In this document: in pieces, positions 8,244 through 20,312 of the stretch
Position numbering within the stretch: the stretch's first letter is position 1
How the letters are laid out: each line of letters begins with the position of its first letter
Assembly: GCA_047495785.1 (NCBI GenBank)
Contig: JBLDXI010000064.1
Coordinates: forward strand, 186,001 to 250,000
From: Lepidodermella squamata
Lineage: Eukaryota > Gastrotricha
Length of the DNA stretch: 64,000 bases
Direction: 5' to 3'
Program-made: the position numbers and the translations under genes
The notes under the pieces: model-generated
Told to the model about the DNA's origin: nothing
Databases searched by the model: none
What the model saw: the letters and a program-made list of their open reading frames with translations, nothing else

Positions 8244-11026
8244 TTATTTTCGTATAAAAATGGTGGACCTGATTTTCTCCACCGGCGAGTCGATTGGAGC
8301 CGGAAGACGGGCTTGATCACGGGCACTGCGACGACCCTTCTGCAGCCATGAGCGCACGAATTGAGTTGGGTCGAAGTTGTGAATCGCAGGCCCATTAATA
8401 CACACGAACATCAGAGCTATAAATCAGAGTTTTTTAATTCCAGTATTTACGAATCATCAAATTGAAACTTACAGGACATGGTAACAACGTAAAGCCTATT
8501 GCGATCGTCTGATTGAGTGCGGTTCATTTCAGAAAATCCACGCTCACAGTCAGACGAAGTGACGGCGACTGTCTTCAACTTTATCATGAGCTGACCAAGC
8601 GCTGACGATTGCAGGGGTTCGCGACCTTCTTTCCAATCGCGTAGATCCTTCGTCACCGCCCACCAATCAAGGCCAAAAGAATTTGCCAGAGTTTCGACTT
8701 CGAACTCGCCGAACTTGAGGAACTTGACACTTGATCGTGGCGGCCAGTTAAGCGGGACGAGGGCTGAAGCTGCTTCCAGAAATTTCTGCGATGTCGAGAC
8801 ACGTTCGCGCAGGCTTTCAGCCATCTTGCTGGATAGCTTCAACTTTGTTGCTGAAAACGCTGCAAGGGCGGCATCAGTGCAGTTTCGAAGAGGAATGCCG
8901 TTCAGCTGTTTTTCGGCGTAGGAGCTCATGAGATTTGACACGCTCACACCGTCAGACACGCCCATGTTGTCGAGGTGCTCAATAGTTCGCCTTATATGAG
9001 GCCAAACGTCCAGGGGCGACGATTCGGACCTCTGAAGGGTCAGGGATAACCAGGTCATCTCTCGTAAGGCATCATGAATGAACGCCAGCTGAGCGAGAAA
9101 GGTGAAGTCCGTCAATGAGTTCACGATCTTCTTGAGGCGGTCAACCTTGTCATTCTTCTTCTTCGACTTCGCCGTTTGAATCTTTCCACTTAGGTGCTTG
9201 AAGATCGCTGGAATGTTGTTAGCCAGCGCGTCGAGAGAACGGAAACTGGAATACGCCCAGCGAACATCCAGAAGACGCTGCATCGTTTTGATGACGATGC
9301 CAAAATCGTCGGCGATGAGTTTCAGTTCACGCAACGCCTTCGGTGAGCGTGAGTAGTAGGCATAAATGTCATTCACTAAATCAGTGAAAATCTTGACAGC
9401 GAGGTTGCCTTGAAGAGCGTCACGGATAGCCAGTTCCAACCGATGAGCGAGACAGTGAATAACGAAGACAAGACTTCGATACTTGCGCTGCATAAGTTTG
9501 GCTGTATTCATTTAAAAAAATCAAAATTTCAGAAATTAAACAATTTAAACAATTTAAATTTAATTCAATAATTTAATTTAATTTCACTTTAATTTAGTTT
9601 CAAACAAGTTGAACAAGTGGAAAATACCTGCTCCTTTGACTTCCCCCATCATGACTGACGCCCCATCCATTGCCATTCCTATAAGGTGAACCTCGAGAAA
9701 TTCATCACTGAGACCGGCTTCATTGAGAGATTTGATTATTGAGTCGCAGATTGTCAGCGCGTCCATACCCTCCAACTCGACGAGGTCGAAAAACCAGTTG
9801 CAAGGTACGTCATTTTCGACCGTTCTCAAGTAAATGATCAGCGATGATTTCTTCGACTTGGTGGTAGATTCGTCGACCATGAGACAAATATCTCTCTTCT
9901 CCCTGAGAATGTGATTACAAAGTTCCGATTTCATTTCGTCGCTGATATGAATGGCGATGTCATGAGAAGAGACTTTAGAGAATAAGAGTGTTCCCATGTC
10001 GAGGCCGTTCAGACGTTGCAGGCAAACTAAACTTTCGTGCTTTTCGAAGGCGATTCGCTCCTTTACCTCCCAATAGACTGTTCGAAAAGTACGAAAAGTT
10101 TCTACCGCATTGCGCTGTAGTCGCGAGTTGATCTTTTCATTAGCCTCGTTGAATCGCTGCTTGATTGTGTGGCGCTCGGATTTCACTGCCTCTTGAAACG
10201 CAGCTTTATGAGCATCTGACTCAACATGATTCGAGATTTTTTCCCACACCTTTTGCCGCTTGACGCCACATTCGATACCAACCGTCGTCCATTCCTTAAC
10301 AAAATGAAGACCTCGAGGCAATTTATGACCTTAAATTCAAAACAGATATTCAAAATTGATTGAAAAAAAATCAAAATTAAATTACCCATTTGACATAATG
10401 AGCAAAACAGCTTTCCGGTTTTGCAGTATGTCCCTACGCCATCTAGATCTAGAATTTCGGATTCAACCCATTGACGGAATTGTTTAGGCGATTCTTTCCA
10501 GGGCGGATGTGTTTCGTCAGAACTTTTACGTGCTGCATCACGCATTTTGAGCAGAGTTCGTCTTTCAAAGCTGTTTCGCGTTATTTTCGACGGTGGTAAG
10601 GGGTCAACAGCTGGTTCTTCGTCGCTCAGGAACACTGACTCCGAGCTCAGCAGCGACGCAACGTCATCGACATCGTAAGACTCGATAGGACGAGACTTTT
10701 TAAGTTCACCAGGGGTTTGCGATGGCCTATTAGAGGTGAAACCAGAGCGTTTCGATACTGAATCTAAGAAAGATATGCATATCAAAAATGGTTGTTAGGT
10801 AATTGATCAGGATTACCTCGAGGATCAACGTTAGACATGGAGGAGATTGCACGGCTAGGACCAGCTTCACTTGAATCATCTCGTTTCCTGGTTGCAACGG
10901 ATTTTGGACGTTCTAAAGCTATTATAAAGATTAAAAAAAGAGAGAAAGATAATTATTACCTTGATCCTCTTTTCCCTGAGAGGCAGCTGACTTTGCGAAA
11001 AATGAATTAATTTTGCTTTGAGCCAT
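8244..11026 (-). CDS. hAT transposase, six exons, intact
   Basis: Exons on minus: 11026-10960, 10918-10817, 10763-10386, 10329-9628, 9501-8473 and 8416-8244. They total 2451 nt, giving 816 aa without interruption, and every junction keeps frame with GT/AG. The N-terminus M-A-Q-S-K-I-N-S-F-F contains a PIP-box-like Q-x-x-I-x-x-F-F. A disordered Ser/Arg-rich part follows. Next is a C-x2-C...H-x5-H zinc finger (CSLC ... HVESDAH) split by an intron. The catalytic core has Asp in L-M-V-D-E-S-T, Asp in A-M-D-G-A-S, H-C-L-A-H-R-L-E-L, and the hAT C-terminal S-S-D-C-E-R-G-F-S-x-M-N carrying the Glu. The last exon has a C-I-N-G-P-x(n)-W-L-x-K-G-R-R-S tail like vertebrate ZMYM6/KIAA1586-type hAT-derived proteins. 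It is either an active transposase or a domesticated gene. I found no hAT termini around it. Confidence 0.88.
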
Positions 11027-11090
11027 AATAAACAAACAACAGATTAAAATCTGAGAATAAAAAAATTCCGTAGTAAAAAAATGGGAAAAA

Positions 11091-12414
11091 TTGACTCAAA
11101 GGTGGCAAATCATCTAGATCTGAAAGAAAATATAACATCTTTACTAAAAGAGGGTCTGGGAATCAGAATATGACTTTAGATTTACGCCATCTATCGCCAG
11201 ATTTGCTCTAGTCCCTTCAGAATGACATTTTTCGGATGGTCAAAAGTGAAAAATCGAAAAAATTGACTCAAAGGTGGCAAATCATCTAGATCTGAAAGAA
11301 AATATAACATCTTTACTAAAAGAGGGTCTGGGAATCAGAATATGACTTTAGATTTACGCCATCTATCGCCAGATTTGCTCTAGTCCCTTCAGAATGACAT
11401 TTTTCGGATGGTCAAAAGTGAAAAATCGAAAAAATTGACTCAAAGGTGGCAAATCATCTAGATCTGAAAGAAAATATAACATCTTTACTAAAATAGGGTC
11501 TGGGAATCAGAATATGACTTTAGATTTACGCCATCTATCGCCAGATTTGCTCTAGTCCCTTCAGAATGACATTTTTCGGATGGTCAAAAGTGAAAAATCG
11601 AAAAAATTGACTCAAAGGTGGCAAATCATCTAGATCTGAAAGAAAATATAACATCTTTACTAAAAGAGGGTCTGGGAATCAGAATATGACTTTAGATTTA
11701 CGCCATCTATCGCCAGATTTGCTCTAGTCCCTTCAGAATGACATTTTTCGGATGGTCAAAAGTGAAAAATCGAAAAAATTGACTCAAAGGTGGCAAATCA
11801 TCTAGATCTGAAAGAAAATATAACATCTTTACTAAAAGAGGGTCTGGGAATCAGAATATGACTTTAGATTTACGCCATCTATCGCCAGATTTGCTCTAGT
11901 CCCTTCAGAATGACATTTTTCGGATGGTCAAAAGTGAAAAATCGAAAAAATTGACTCAAAGGTGGCAAATCATCTAGATCTGAAAGAAAATATAACATCT
12001 TTACTAAAATAGGGTCTGGGAATCAGAATATGACTTTAGATTTACGCCATCTATCGCCAGATTTGCTCTAGTCCCTTCAGAATGACATTTTTCGGATGGT
12101 CAAAAGTGAAAAATCGAAAAAATTGACTCAAAGGTGGCAAATCATCTAGATCTGAAAGAAAATATAACATCTTTACTAAAAGAGGGTCTGGGAATCAGAA
12201 TATGACTTTAGATTTACGCCATCTATCGCCAGATTTGCTCTAGTCCCTTCAGAATGACATTTTTCGGATGGTCAAAAGTGAAAAATCGAAAAAATTGACT
12301 CAAAGGTGGCAAATCATCTAGATCTGAAAGAAAATATAACATCTTTACTAAAAGAGGGTCTGGGAATCAGAATATGACTTTAGATTTACGCCATCTATCG
12401 CCAGATTTGCTCTA
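11091..12414 (+). repeat. 172-bp tandem satellite, about 7.7 copies
   Basis: Units start at 11091, 11263, 11435, 11607, 11779, 11951, 12123 and 12295, an exact 172-bp period. The last unit is cut at about 12414. The copies are almost identical. A G/T difference in 'taaaaGaggg' versus 'taaaaTaggg' follows the order G G T G G T G G, which indicates a three-unit (516-bp) higher-order repeat. No open frame runs through the array. Confidence 0.95.
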
Positions 12415-13240
12415 TACTCTTGCATATCTATGAAAGTGGACGAGAACGGCTCAGGTCTGCCGCTTTAAGGTCTGCCTGACCTCACCTTGCGTAAAAAGTC
12501 TATACCTCGCTTCTTTTATAATTCCATTATTGTGAGGGATGTCATATATAATTTAGATATTTTCAATTATATTTTTACAATCTCGCGATTTACAGTTGAA
12601 AGGGCTTTTGCGCGTAAATTTCAAATTTTGGCGTCAGATTGCGCTCACTTCACCCCGCTACCAGTATCGTCCCCAGTGCAGTTTCGGCTGGAGACCAGGA
12701 TATAACCTCATCCCCCGGGGGATGAGCTGTCGTCCCTTGCCAGGTCGGGATGAAGCATCGCCGAGACCAGGATGATACCCACCGTCCCCCCCCCTACTTT
12801 CTACACTCGTATATTTTCTTTTCTACTCTCGATCTTTACAGACTGTAAAGATCGAGAGATCTCGTCGCCTAAAATTGCCGGGTTAATAATCAGGCAGGTG
12901 AAACGTTTATCGCCTTCAGCTAATTCCAACTAAATTAGGCCGGCCTGTATCAATGGGGTAATCTTCCTTATTAGAGAGCGAAACTTATTCGAAAAGAATA
13001 AAATTAGCTGTTGAAATTCCCTGCGTCGATCCAAGCTTAACCGGCACCGCCTTTTCATTGATGAAAAAGCTGTTGCTCAGCCAGCGTTGCTAATGAAGCT
13101 ATTTTCTTGAACTTTAATAAATTAAATTTTGTAAATAATTTTTTCTTTCACAAATAAAAAATATTTAATTACCAAATTTGAGGGGGCTGTAAAAGTGTGG
13201 CAGATAACGAGGGAATTGTACATAGCCAGGGTGCACTTAG
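12415..13240. other. Non-coding flank with two perfect hairpins
   Basis: Contains a perfect 20-bp palindrome centred on CCCCCGGGGG at 12707-12726. It also has a 16-bp inverted repeat with a single-base loop at 12826-12858 (CTCTCGATCTTTACAG and its complement). A C9 run lies near 12786. No gene is visible. A Tigger-like 'taacgagggaa' motif lies at about 13205. Confidence 0.6.
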
Positions 13241-13253
13241 CGAGGGAGCACTG
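13241..13253 (-). mobile_element. pogo/Tigger-like right terminus
   Basis: CGAGGGAGCACTG followed by TATATA. Read on the minus strand it begins CAGTGCTCCCTCGCTAAG and continues with a second CCCTCGTTATC motif at about 13215-13205. This doubled motif is very like the ends of Tigger elements in vertebrates. The matching left end may be at 792 or 6229. Confidence 0.55.
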
Positions 13254-16200
13254 TATATAATCACTTGCTACAATTGCTACATGAAATTCCGATGTCATAA
13301 GTCAAAATTTGGTTTTGAATAAAACAGGCTGGCGCTTTGAGACACTGCGAACGGCATGTTCACTCTTGTTCAACTCGCGAGTGATTACGATGACGAGGTG
13401 TATTTCCGACGCTTTTAGTCAAATTTGACCCCGGATGTATAGTGAAAAGTGTATCTTAGCGCACTTCTACTCATTTTCAGCTATTTTCAGCGAAAAGCGA
13501 GTCTTAAGGGAAAACAGGCCATTCTTGTTGAATAAGTCGCCATCACCGCTCTGTAGTTGTTAGAGTCATGGCAGAGTTGTACACGGGCGTAATTTTTAGA
13601 ACCCGGCCCGGCCCGTGGTCACAATAAACACAATAAAGCTGAATATTTCTGCTGAATTTGCACTGGCTCAAAAGCTTAACTCATGGCTATACAAGTTTGA
13701 CAGTTCTTAGTGTTCCATATTGTCATTTGAGATTAATTACATACGTGTTAGTAGTTCCTAGCTATCTAAGGGTTTTGAGTTTTGAGCCTTACTAGGATGG
13801 GTCTCAAAAGTCAGACCGGAATCCGACGCGTACCCGGCACGGCCCCACCGCCATGATGGAAGTGTGTGATGAATAATTAAGTATATAGTATATCGGTTTC
13901 AATTCCTTCGCTCATTTGCATTATTTAGCTGCCTTAAGAATGAAGATAAAGATGTACTTAACCTGGTCACGTTCACTCGTTTTTAAATCCCGTAGAACAT
14001 TCGACCGAAGAATGAAGAATTCATGAAGAGCATGAGAAAAATATGAGTTAAACAGGTTTATAGGCGAAGAAGCTGAGTTACTCCCTTCAAGAGTCTAAGA
14101 ATCAAGAATCGCTGAGAGCGCAAGATCGCTGCTTTTTATAGCCCCTTAACTGAAGGTAGTAATTCGGGATGCAACCGCTCCACAGTTGTAAATAACCGTA
14201 AATATGATAGTTAGAAATATGCGCTAGCACTGGCGGTTCCTTACCTCACAACACAAGCGATTTGAGCTTCGCATCAATTGTGTACAGTTTAAATCGAACA
14301 CTAGGAAAAAAATTTAGCTTTTTATCCGAATAAAAATCCATCGCCTCAAGAGTGCTAATAATGCTTCCTACGTACCCTTATTTAGCTTTTTGTCTATTCA
14401 ACCATGAGATATTTAGGTAGTTTGGCTATTTAGTTTCTTGCCTGTGGTGGCTCAGCTTGGTTGCGTAACAATGGTGTCGCAATCGACCGCAGCTGCTCGC
14501 TTTCTCCTTCCCTCAACCCAAAACTTAAAAAATAAAATCAACGTTTTTTCGACTTCAGATTTTATTTATTTTCAAACTCTTCAATTTTTACAATCTTTTA
14601 TCACAGGTATCACATAATGAGAAATAAGACAGGCACAAGAAAATTCGTTTCAATGTTGTCTTGAAGAAGCTTTGAATAACTTGAAAATTTTCCGCTCGAT
14701 TCAATTCCGATCGGCAACCGCTTGATTGCTTTCGGCATTTGAGGACTGGAATTTGCTTCTAAAATAAGAAAAAATTGGTAATTTTCGAAATTTCAAGTTT
14801 TCGGAATTCGTTATCAGGATAGAAGTCGCCTCAATTTTGAATACTGAAATAAAAAATTGGAAATTTCACTAGGAGAGAGAGATAGAATCACTTTTTTCGA
14901 CTCGAATTGAAAATTATCTTTCATAATTTAGAGACAATACCTACAAGTATGCAATTAAATTAGATTAAAATTAATTAATTAATTAATTAAATTAAAATCT
15001 AGAATCCCGAAATTTCTAAAAAATGAATTATAGGTAACTCGCTTTAATTTTCGAATAGCCAAGCCAGATAAGCCGAATTGTTTTTTGCCGTCGTCCGGAG
15101 TGACCATAACTATTTCGCAACGCTGCACTCAAATAGCCTCGAGATCTGGTTTGAAATTAGCGGCATTATTCGGCCTTGAAAGGAAACAGTCATAGAGCAT
15201 TGCACAGAAATTCCATGGCTAGAATAGCGATGAGCGATAAACGTATCCGCTCCAATAGCAGCTCGGGCAATTATAATTCCAAGTTCGAAATGTTGAGAAA
15301 TTATTAAATATTGCTAAAAATCAGGCGAATTTTCTATTGAATTTGAAACTTAACTATTTTCCGAACAAATTTTAAATATATTTGTTGGCATATTCAAGTT
15401 ATTAATATGAAGAGATGATTTTATCAGAATTTTGTTGACATTTCCAGGCGAATAAAACTAATTTTAAAATTTAAATTAAAATTTAAATTTAAATGTTTGC
15501 TTTAAAAAATTTTATATTTTTAAATTCATAAATTCATAAAATAAGGATAAAATACGGCTGAATGGCAGAAGTCTCATTTTATAGAAAATACTGGGGTTTA
15601 TCCTCACCTTGCTCCTTGCTTCAACATATTTCGCTCGTGATGGTCTTGATCTAAGGTCACCTGAATTCTGCTGAAAAATTCTGAAAATTAAGAATAATTT
15701 TAAATTGCAATCAAGTAAATGGATGAAATTTACAGTGGTGGTTTACCGCTCTAAATTTTGGTTCCAATGCATTTTTAGGGTGGCTTCAGCTCAACGAGCA
15801 TGACCTTTCTGACATTAGGCCGAGGCCCTGCCTAGACTTTTTATCTATCTTTGGCTAAATGGAATTAGCTGTTTAGCTAAACATTTTTCCTAGTGAACCT
15901 AACTAATCCATTGTCTTTTTTTACAGCTGAGCTTCTAAATGGCTCTTAAATAAATAACATAAATAAATTCAATTAGTGATTTTTTGCTAAAACGAACTCG
16001 GAAATGCAATTAGTAATTTTCAGTACAATAGATAGTTATGTGACAAGTGCAAAATATGTATTAAGAAACTAAGACACTAATTTAGGCTTGAGATATTATT
16101 AGTTCAATCATCGCTCTCAGATTGGGGGCTCAGAACCAGGCGAGGCACTATTGTAGACCTAGGACCGAATTTCGGTTTTTACGGTATTTATTTTCTTCAT

Positions 16201-16640
16201 GGCGCTTAGAGCTTCATTTTTACCAGTGCGAATTCGTATCTTGGGTAATGGCAACCTTACTTCGACTGCGAAATAATCTGCCGACTTACCTGTCGTGCAG
16301 GAATTCATTATAAAGTAGCAAGTTCGTTATCGAAGTTTCTCGCCACCTTGGCAATTATTGAGTTTTCTGACCTGCTACGTGTGCGCCGTTGATCCCATGA
16401 TTATGGGCGATGTCTCAAAAACAACAGTCAACAGTCTTTTTTCGCTCATAAACAAATTCTAGGAATTCGAGAGAATGATCGCTACTTTTAATGTACTTTT
16501 GATTACTAAACTGTCGGATTATTAAACTAAGTCGATCTTTATTGATGTCATACTGAGCTCTGAATTCTTGATGTCATACTTAGTTTCATTCAACAGCGAC
16601 GCACTCTTCTGCAAAACATCAGCAGAACATTAGCATTCAT
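13254..16640. other. Long intergenic AT-rich stretch
   Basis: No gene that I can support. It holds a (ttaa)n run near 14968-14990 and many T/A-rich patches. The longest open frames lack splice context, codon bias or family similarity. Confidence 0.5.
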
Positions 16641-16643
16641 AGC

Positions 16644-19600
16644 TCAAGCACCTGGCACAAATCGCTCGCATAGCGCTTTGCCAACAGTCTCATCACAGCC
16701 AATTTGAAAATAGAGATATTTGTTGAACCCTTGCTCGACATAAGACAAAGAAACGCAACCATCAACAGGTACGTTAATCCACTGATTAGGAATCAATTCG
16801 AAATCGGAGCCATCATCCCATTTTAACACGTTGTTTCGCTGAATGAGTGCGATCCATGACGTTGACGTAACCACACCAACCGCCAATGCTGACCTAGCCA
16901 TCTCCAGTTCGTCATTAGACCTAATTTGAGCTAACTGATCGCCGTTATCGATGCATGCCTGTGCTGCGTCTTCTTTATTGCCGCCATTGCCCAACGTCAC
17001 TATATCGTAAACTTTGCGCATGCCATTGCATGTGGCTTCGTCCGGATAGGTGCCAGCAGCCGGAATTCGAACGTCCGTGTTTGCATCGCAGCCAACCGTG
17101 TCCAGCAGGCATCGAACTGACGCGCTGCTTTTGTCAACGCAGCGGAAATAGACAGGCTGCAGAGGAGCAAAATTAAACAAAATTAAATTCTAGCGTGAAA
17201 ATGTGAAGAAATAATGCCATGTAGACTCTAGACTACGAGACAATTTAGGTTAATTTTTTTTTCCGGAACCGAATACTGCAATCCGGTACAACTTTGAACA
17301 CCTACGTCCAGGCTTACTTCAATGTGCTGCGTGAATTCAACAGATGTGATTTTGGCCCGGTTTTTAACGTAGTTCAAATGGGGCCGCCCACCGTAACATC
17401 GTCATATTTTTTATTCTCGGAAATTCGCAAGCGTGAGGATTTGGCAAGGGGTACCTCAAAAGTACAACGTAGAACTTTGAACACCAAGGTTATGTGAAAA
17501 GAAGAGTGAATAACGTGAAGATCGTGAAAGAGAATTTTGTGCAAATAATTTCACTTTTCACCCATAGCATTATGCTAGTTCTCTCTATAGTTCAAGTACA
17601 AGTGAGGAAACTCACGCTGGAAACTTGAAACATTAATTCGAAGGGGTTTTTTTAAGCCGGATCTTATTACAAAATGCGCGTAATTTTTAGCGCACTTTTC
17701 TTGCGCAAACCTACCAATTTTCCGCAAAGCTTTTCTCCGGTTTTACTACTTCAAATCGGACTCACCTTTTTGGTGACTACGCCTGGTCTTGAACTTCAAA
17801 ACTGCAAAAGGTTAGGCCGATATATGCAACGGCTAAGCCTTAGCACCCTCCCTGGAGCTGAACAATTTCAGCGACGTATGGTGGACGAGAATGTTCCGAA
17901 CTACTTGAAACCCCAAATGGGCGGGTCCGTTATTTAGAAAATTTAGACTCTTACAGTAAGATAAAGATGGTAAAACTTAGTAAGAGATAGTTCAGAGTAT
18001 GGATGCAATATCACGAAAAATAGGTTTCCTTTGAAGAGATCCTAAAAATGTTCTATTGCGTATACGGACCCGCTCCTTCGAGGTGTTAAGTAGTTCAAAG
18101 CATTCTCGTTCTCCATACAAAAATTCATTTAAATCGGCGACCCTCCTTTCAACGAAAAAATTCGTTGAAAATGAGCTATTTCTGCGAAATTCCGATTATT
18201 TCCGAATCAAGGCTAAATTGAGGATGCTCATTTCAAGGTCAATAGCTCGCGAGCACAAAAAAGTCCTATACTCATCTTAATTTCTATTCCAGAATCGCAA
18301 AGAAAACGCATTTTGTGGAAATCTCCAAAATAATTGATATCCCTGCTCAGATCAGCTATAAAGCGAATGATTCTCAAGCATTCGCTCGTTTTTGGTGTGC
18401 TTCAGCTTCAGACACAGAAGTCGGCTTGGAAACTCCCGAAAATTGTGGTGTTAACAACGGGCAAAGCTGTTCAGAATAGCATTCAGAATAGCATTCAGAA
18501 GATGGATTTTTTATTTTTGTGGAATCACCCTTCGCTATGTGATTTTTTGCATTTTTTAGGGGTAAAAACCCACGTAAAACAAAGAGGGTAACCGCTTCCT
18601 CTCGGATGCTATGTATAATCGGAAAAATCACATAATAAGCTTAGGCAGTTTATATATATAAATAATCAACAAAATTTCGGGTATTTTCAAGGGAGAGACT
18701 GTGGGGGCTAAGTTGATGAAACTTGGTAAAACGCTGGATCACAAGTAAAATTCCCAAGCGGAAGATCCCCATGGTTTCAGATGAAAGCGAATTTCAAATT
18801 TGCGTGAAATGTTCGAAGTTGTACCGGATCACGGTATGCTTAAGCGGAGCCAGCAGGGTGCGATCTTGGATCCTCGAGCTGCCAGGGATGGAAACAATTT
18901 TTTTGCTGTATTTGCCTAAATTACTAGCGCTAATCTTGTTCCGGTGAAAGGTTTGAGCAATCTTGGGTGGTTCGAAACACAGAAAACCTTTTCCTGTCTC
19001 ATTTTCAGCCTCAATCACAAGAAAAGCTATGCTTTGAACTTACAGCAGGCGGCGATATTTCGTTGATACACTTGTCATGATTCTGTTGGAAGGTCTGCAG
19101 GTCAGAGAACAGCTTATCCTGTAGTGAACGAAAACAGTTGGTCAGTTACTGCAATTACACTGCCATTTGTTAAGCCTTACCTGCGTATAGCCCCGAGGGC
19201 ACGCTGCGTAGCAAGACAGCTTTTGCGATGCATCCTTGCATGAAACAGCATTCTGGAACAGAAAGCGATTACAATTGCGAATAAATTTTAGAGTTAATAG
19301 CTTACGCCTAGCAGGCAAGTCTCGCGATTGATGTACACTCTGGTCGAGTATTGCTGAGTCTCGTTGTTTCCATAGCAACCAGAGCTTTGCGGTCGGCAAT
19401 CGTTGAACTTGCCGGACGTTGAATCGAAGCATCGGATTTGAGGCTTCTCGCTATCCGGTGCAGCGACTGAAATAACAATAAGACATAGCTGCAATTCTTT
19501 GCTCAATTCAACTCACCAGATCCAGTGGTGCAAGACGCGAGATTGGAATACACAGGAATTGGAATACACATTGGAATACACATCAGAATGTCATCACCAC

Positions 19601-20312
19601 GAGAAAATGAAGTAGATGTCACTCACCAAGTTGTTCGGGCAAGAGTAAGGATATGGCACACAAGTTTTGATAACGCTGTTTAAAGTGCAACGCGTGAATT
19701 GCAAATTCTACAAAAAATAAAAAGTAAACATAGCATAACTTCGAAGTTTCAGAATTCTCACGTTGAACACAGCTCGTTTCTTCTCGCATTCGTTGAGGTT
19801 GACTCTCAGGTTCAACAGTGGATTCGGATTTCCGAACCAGGACAGCTGAAAAATCGGATCAGAGATAAATTTTGTAATTTGGAAATTATAATTTGAATGG
19901 AATCGGACCTACCGTCATTTCACCCTGATTGTTACAGCCGATGTTCCAGGCACGCAAAACGGGGTCAGCGCCTCGTATTTGTAGCACATTCGACCATGCT
20001 ACTCATAATTTGTTGTACAATGGAAAATAAATTGCGACAATTAACTCACCCCACGGCTACAAGCGCCTGGTTTTCCGAAAATCGGGCCCATCTATCAATG
20101 GAAAACATCAAAATTACCAGATTATAAACGAAACAAACCTGGTATTCATTGAATGGATCACAGCCATCGGCAGCTGGGACACAGTTGGTTTATCGGTTGC
20201 TGAACCGTGAGAAGCAGCGAACCCAGTTCAACGGCCTGTTGCCAACAGCAGCCACCTCGCTACACGCCAGCATAAGCAGCAGCAAAAGCAGAGGGTTGAA
20301 TTCTGCAATCAT
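16644..20312 (-). pseudogene. Cys-rich two-unit C-type lectin gene, disabled
   Basis: Ten exons of the local family are recognisable on minus: signal peptide + a (20312-20145), b (~20093-20052), c (~20000-19911), d (~19852-19769), a (~19703-19627), b (~19560-19515), a+b (~19469-19305), c (~19255-19182), d (~19130-19047) and a+b+lectin (17156-16644). Exon 1 encodes M-I-A-E-F then a Leu-rich signal peptide and N-W-V-R-C-F-S, but has an in-frame TAA at 20192-20190 where relatives have Phe. Exon c has a one-base deletion near 19944-19948 (CCTGGAAC versus CCTGGCAAC in relatives). The lectin exon is open (residues W-I-A-L...W-D-D-G-S). Exon 6 carries a small tandem repeat of 'tgtattccaa'. Two independent lesions argue for a pseudogene. 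Confidence 0.8.
17160..19040. other. Large intron or intergenic segment of the 16.6-20.3 kb gene
   Basis: Separates the lectin exon from the upstream d exon. It contains a copy (about 18843-18935) of a dispersed repeat also seen at about 45312-45395 ('gatcctcgagctgccagggatgg' type). No other coding signal is supported. Confidence 0.5.

Noticed and set aside
11091-12414. Possible CRISPR-like or protein-coding repeat array
   Set aside because: 172-bp head-to-tail units without spacers and without an open frame. It is a satellite in a eukaryotic genome.
792-13253. A hAT-type 8-bp target duplication around the CAGTGCTCCCTCG ends
   Set aside because: The 8-bp flanks at 619, 792, 6229, 7900 and 13254 do not match each other, whereas a TA flank is present at the clean copies. 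This favours a pogo/Tigger-type origin, so these ends were not assigned to the hAT gene.
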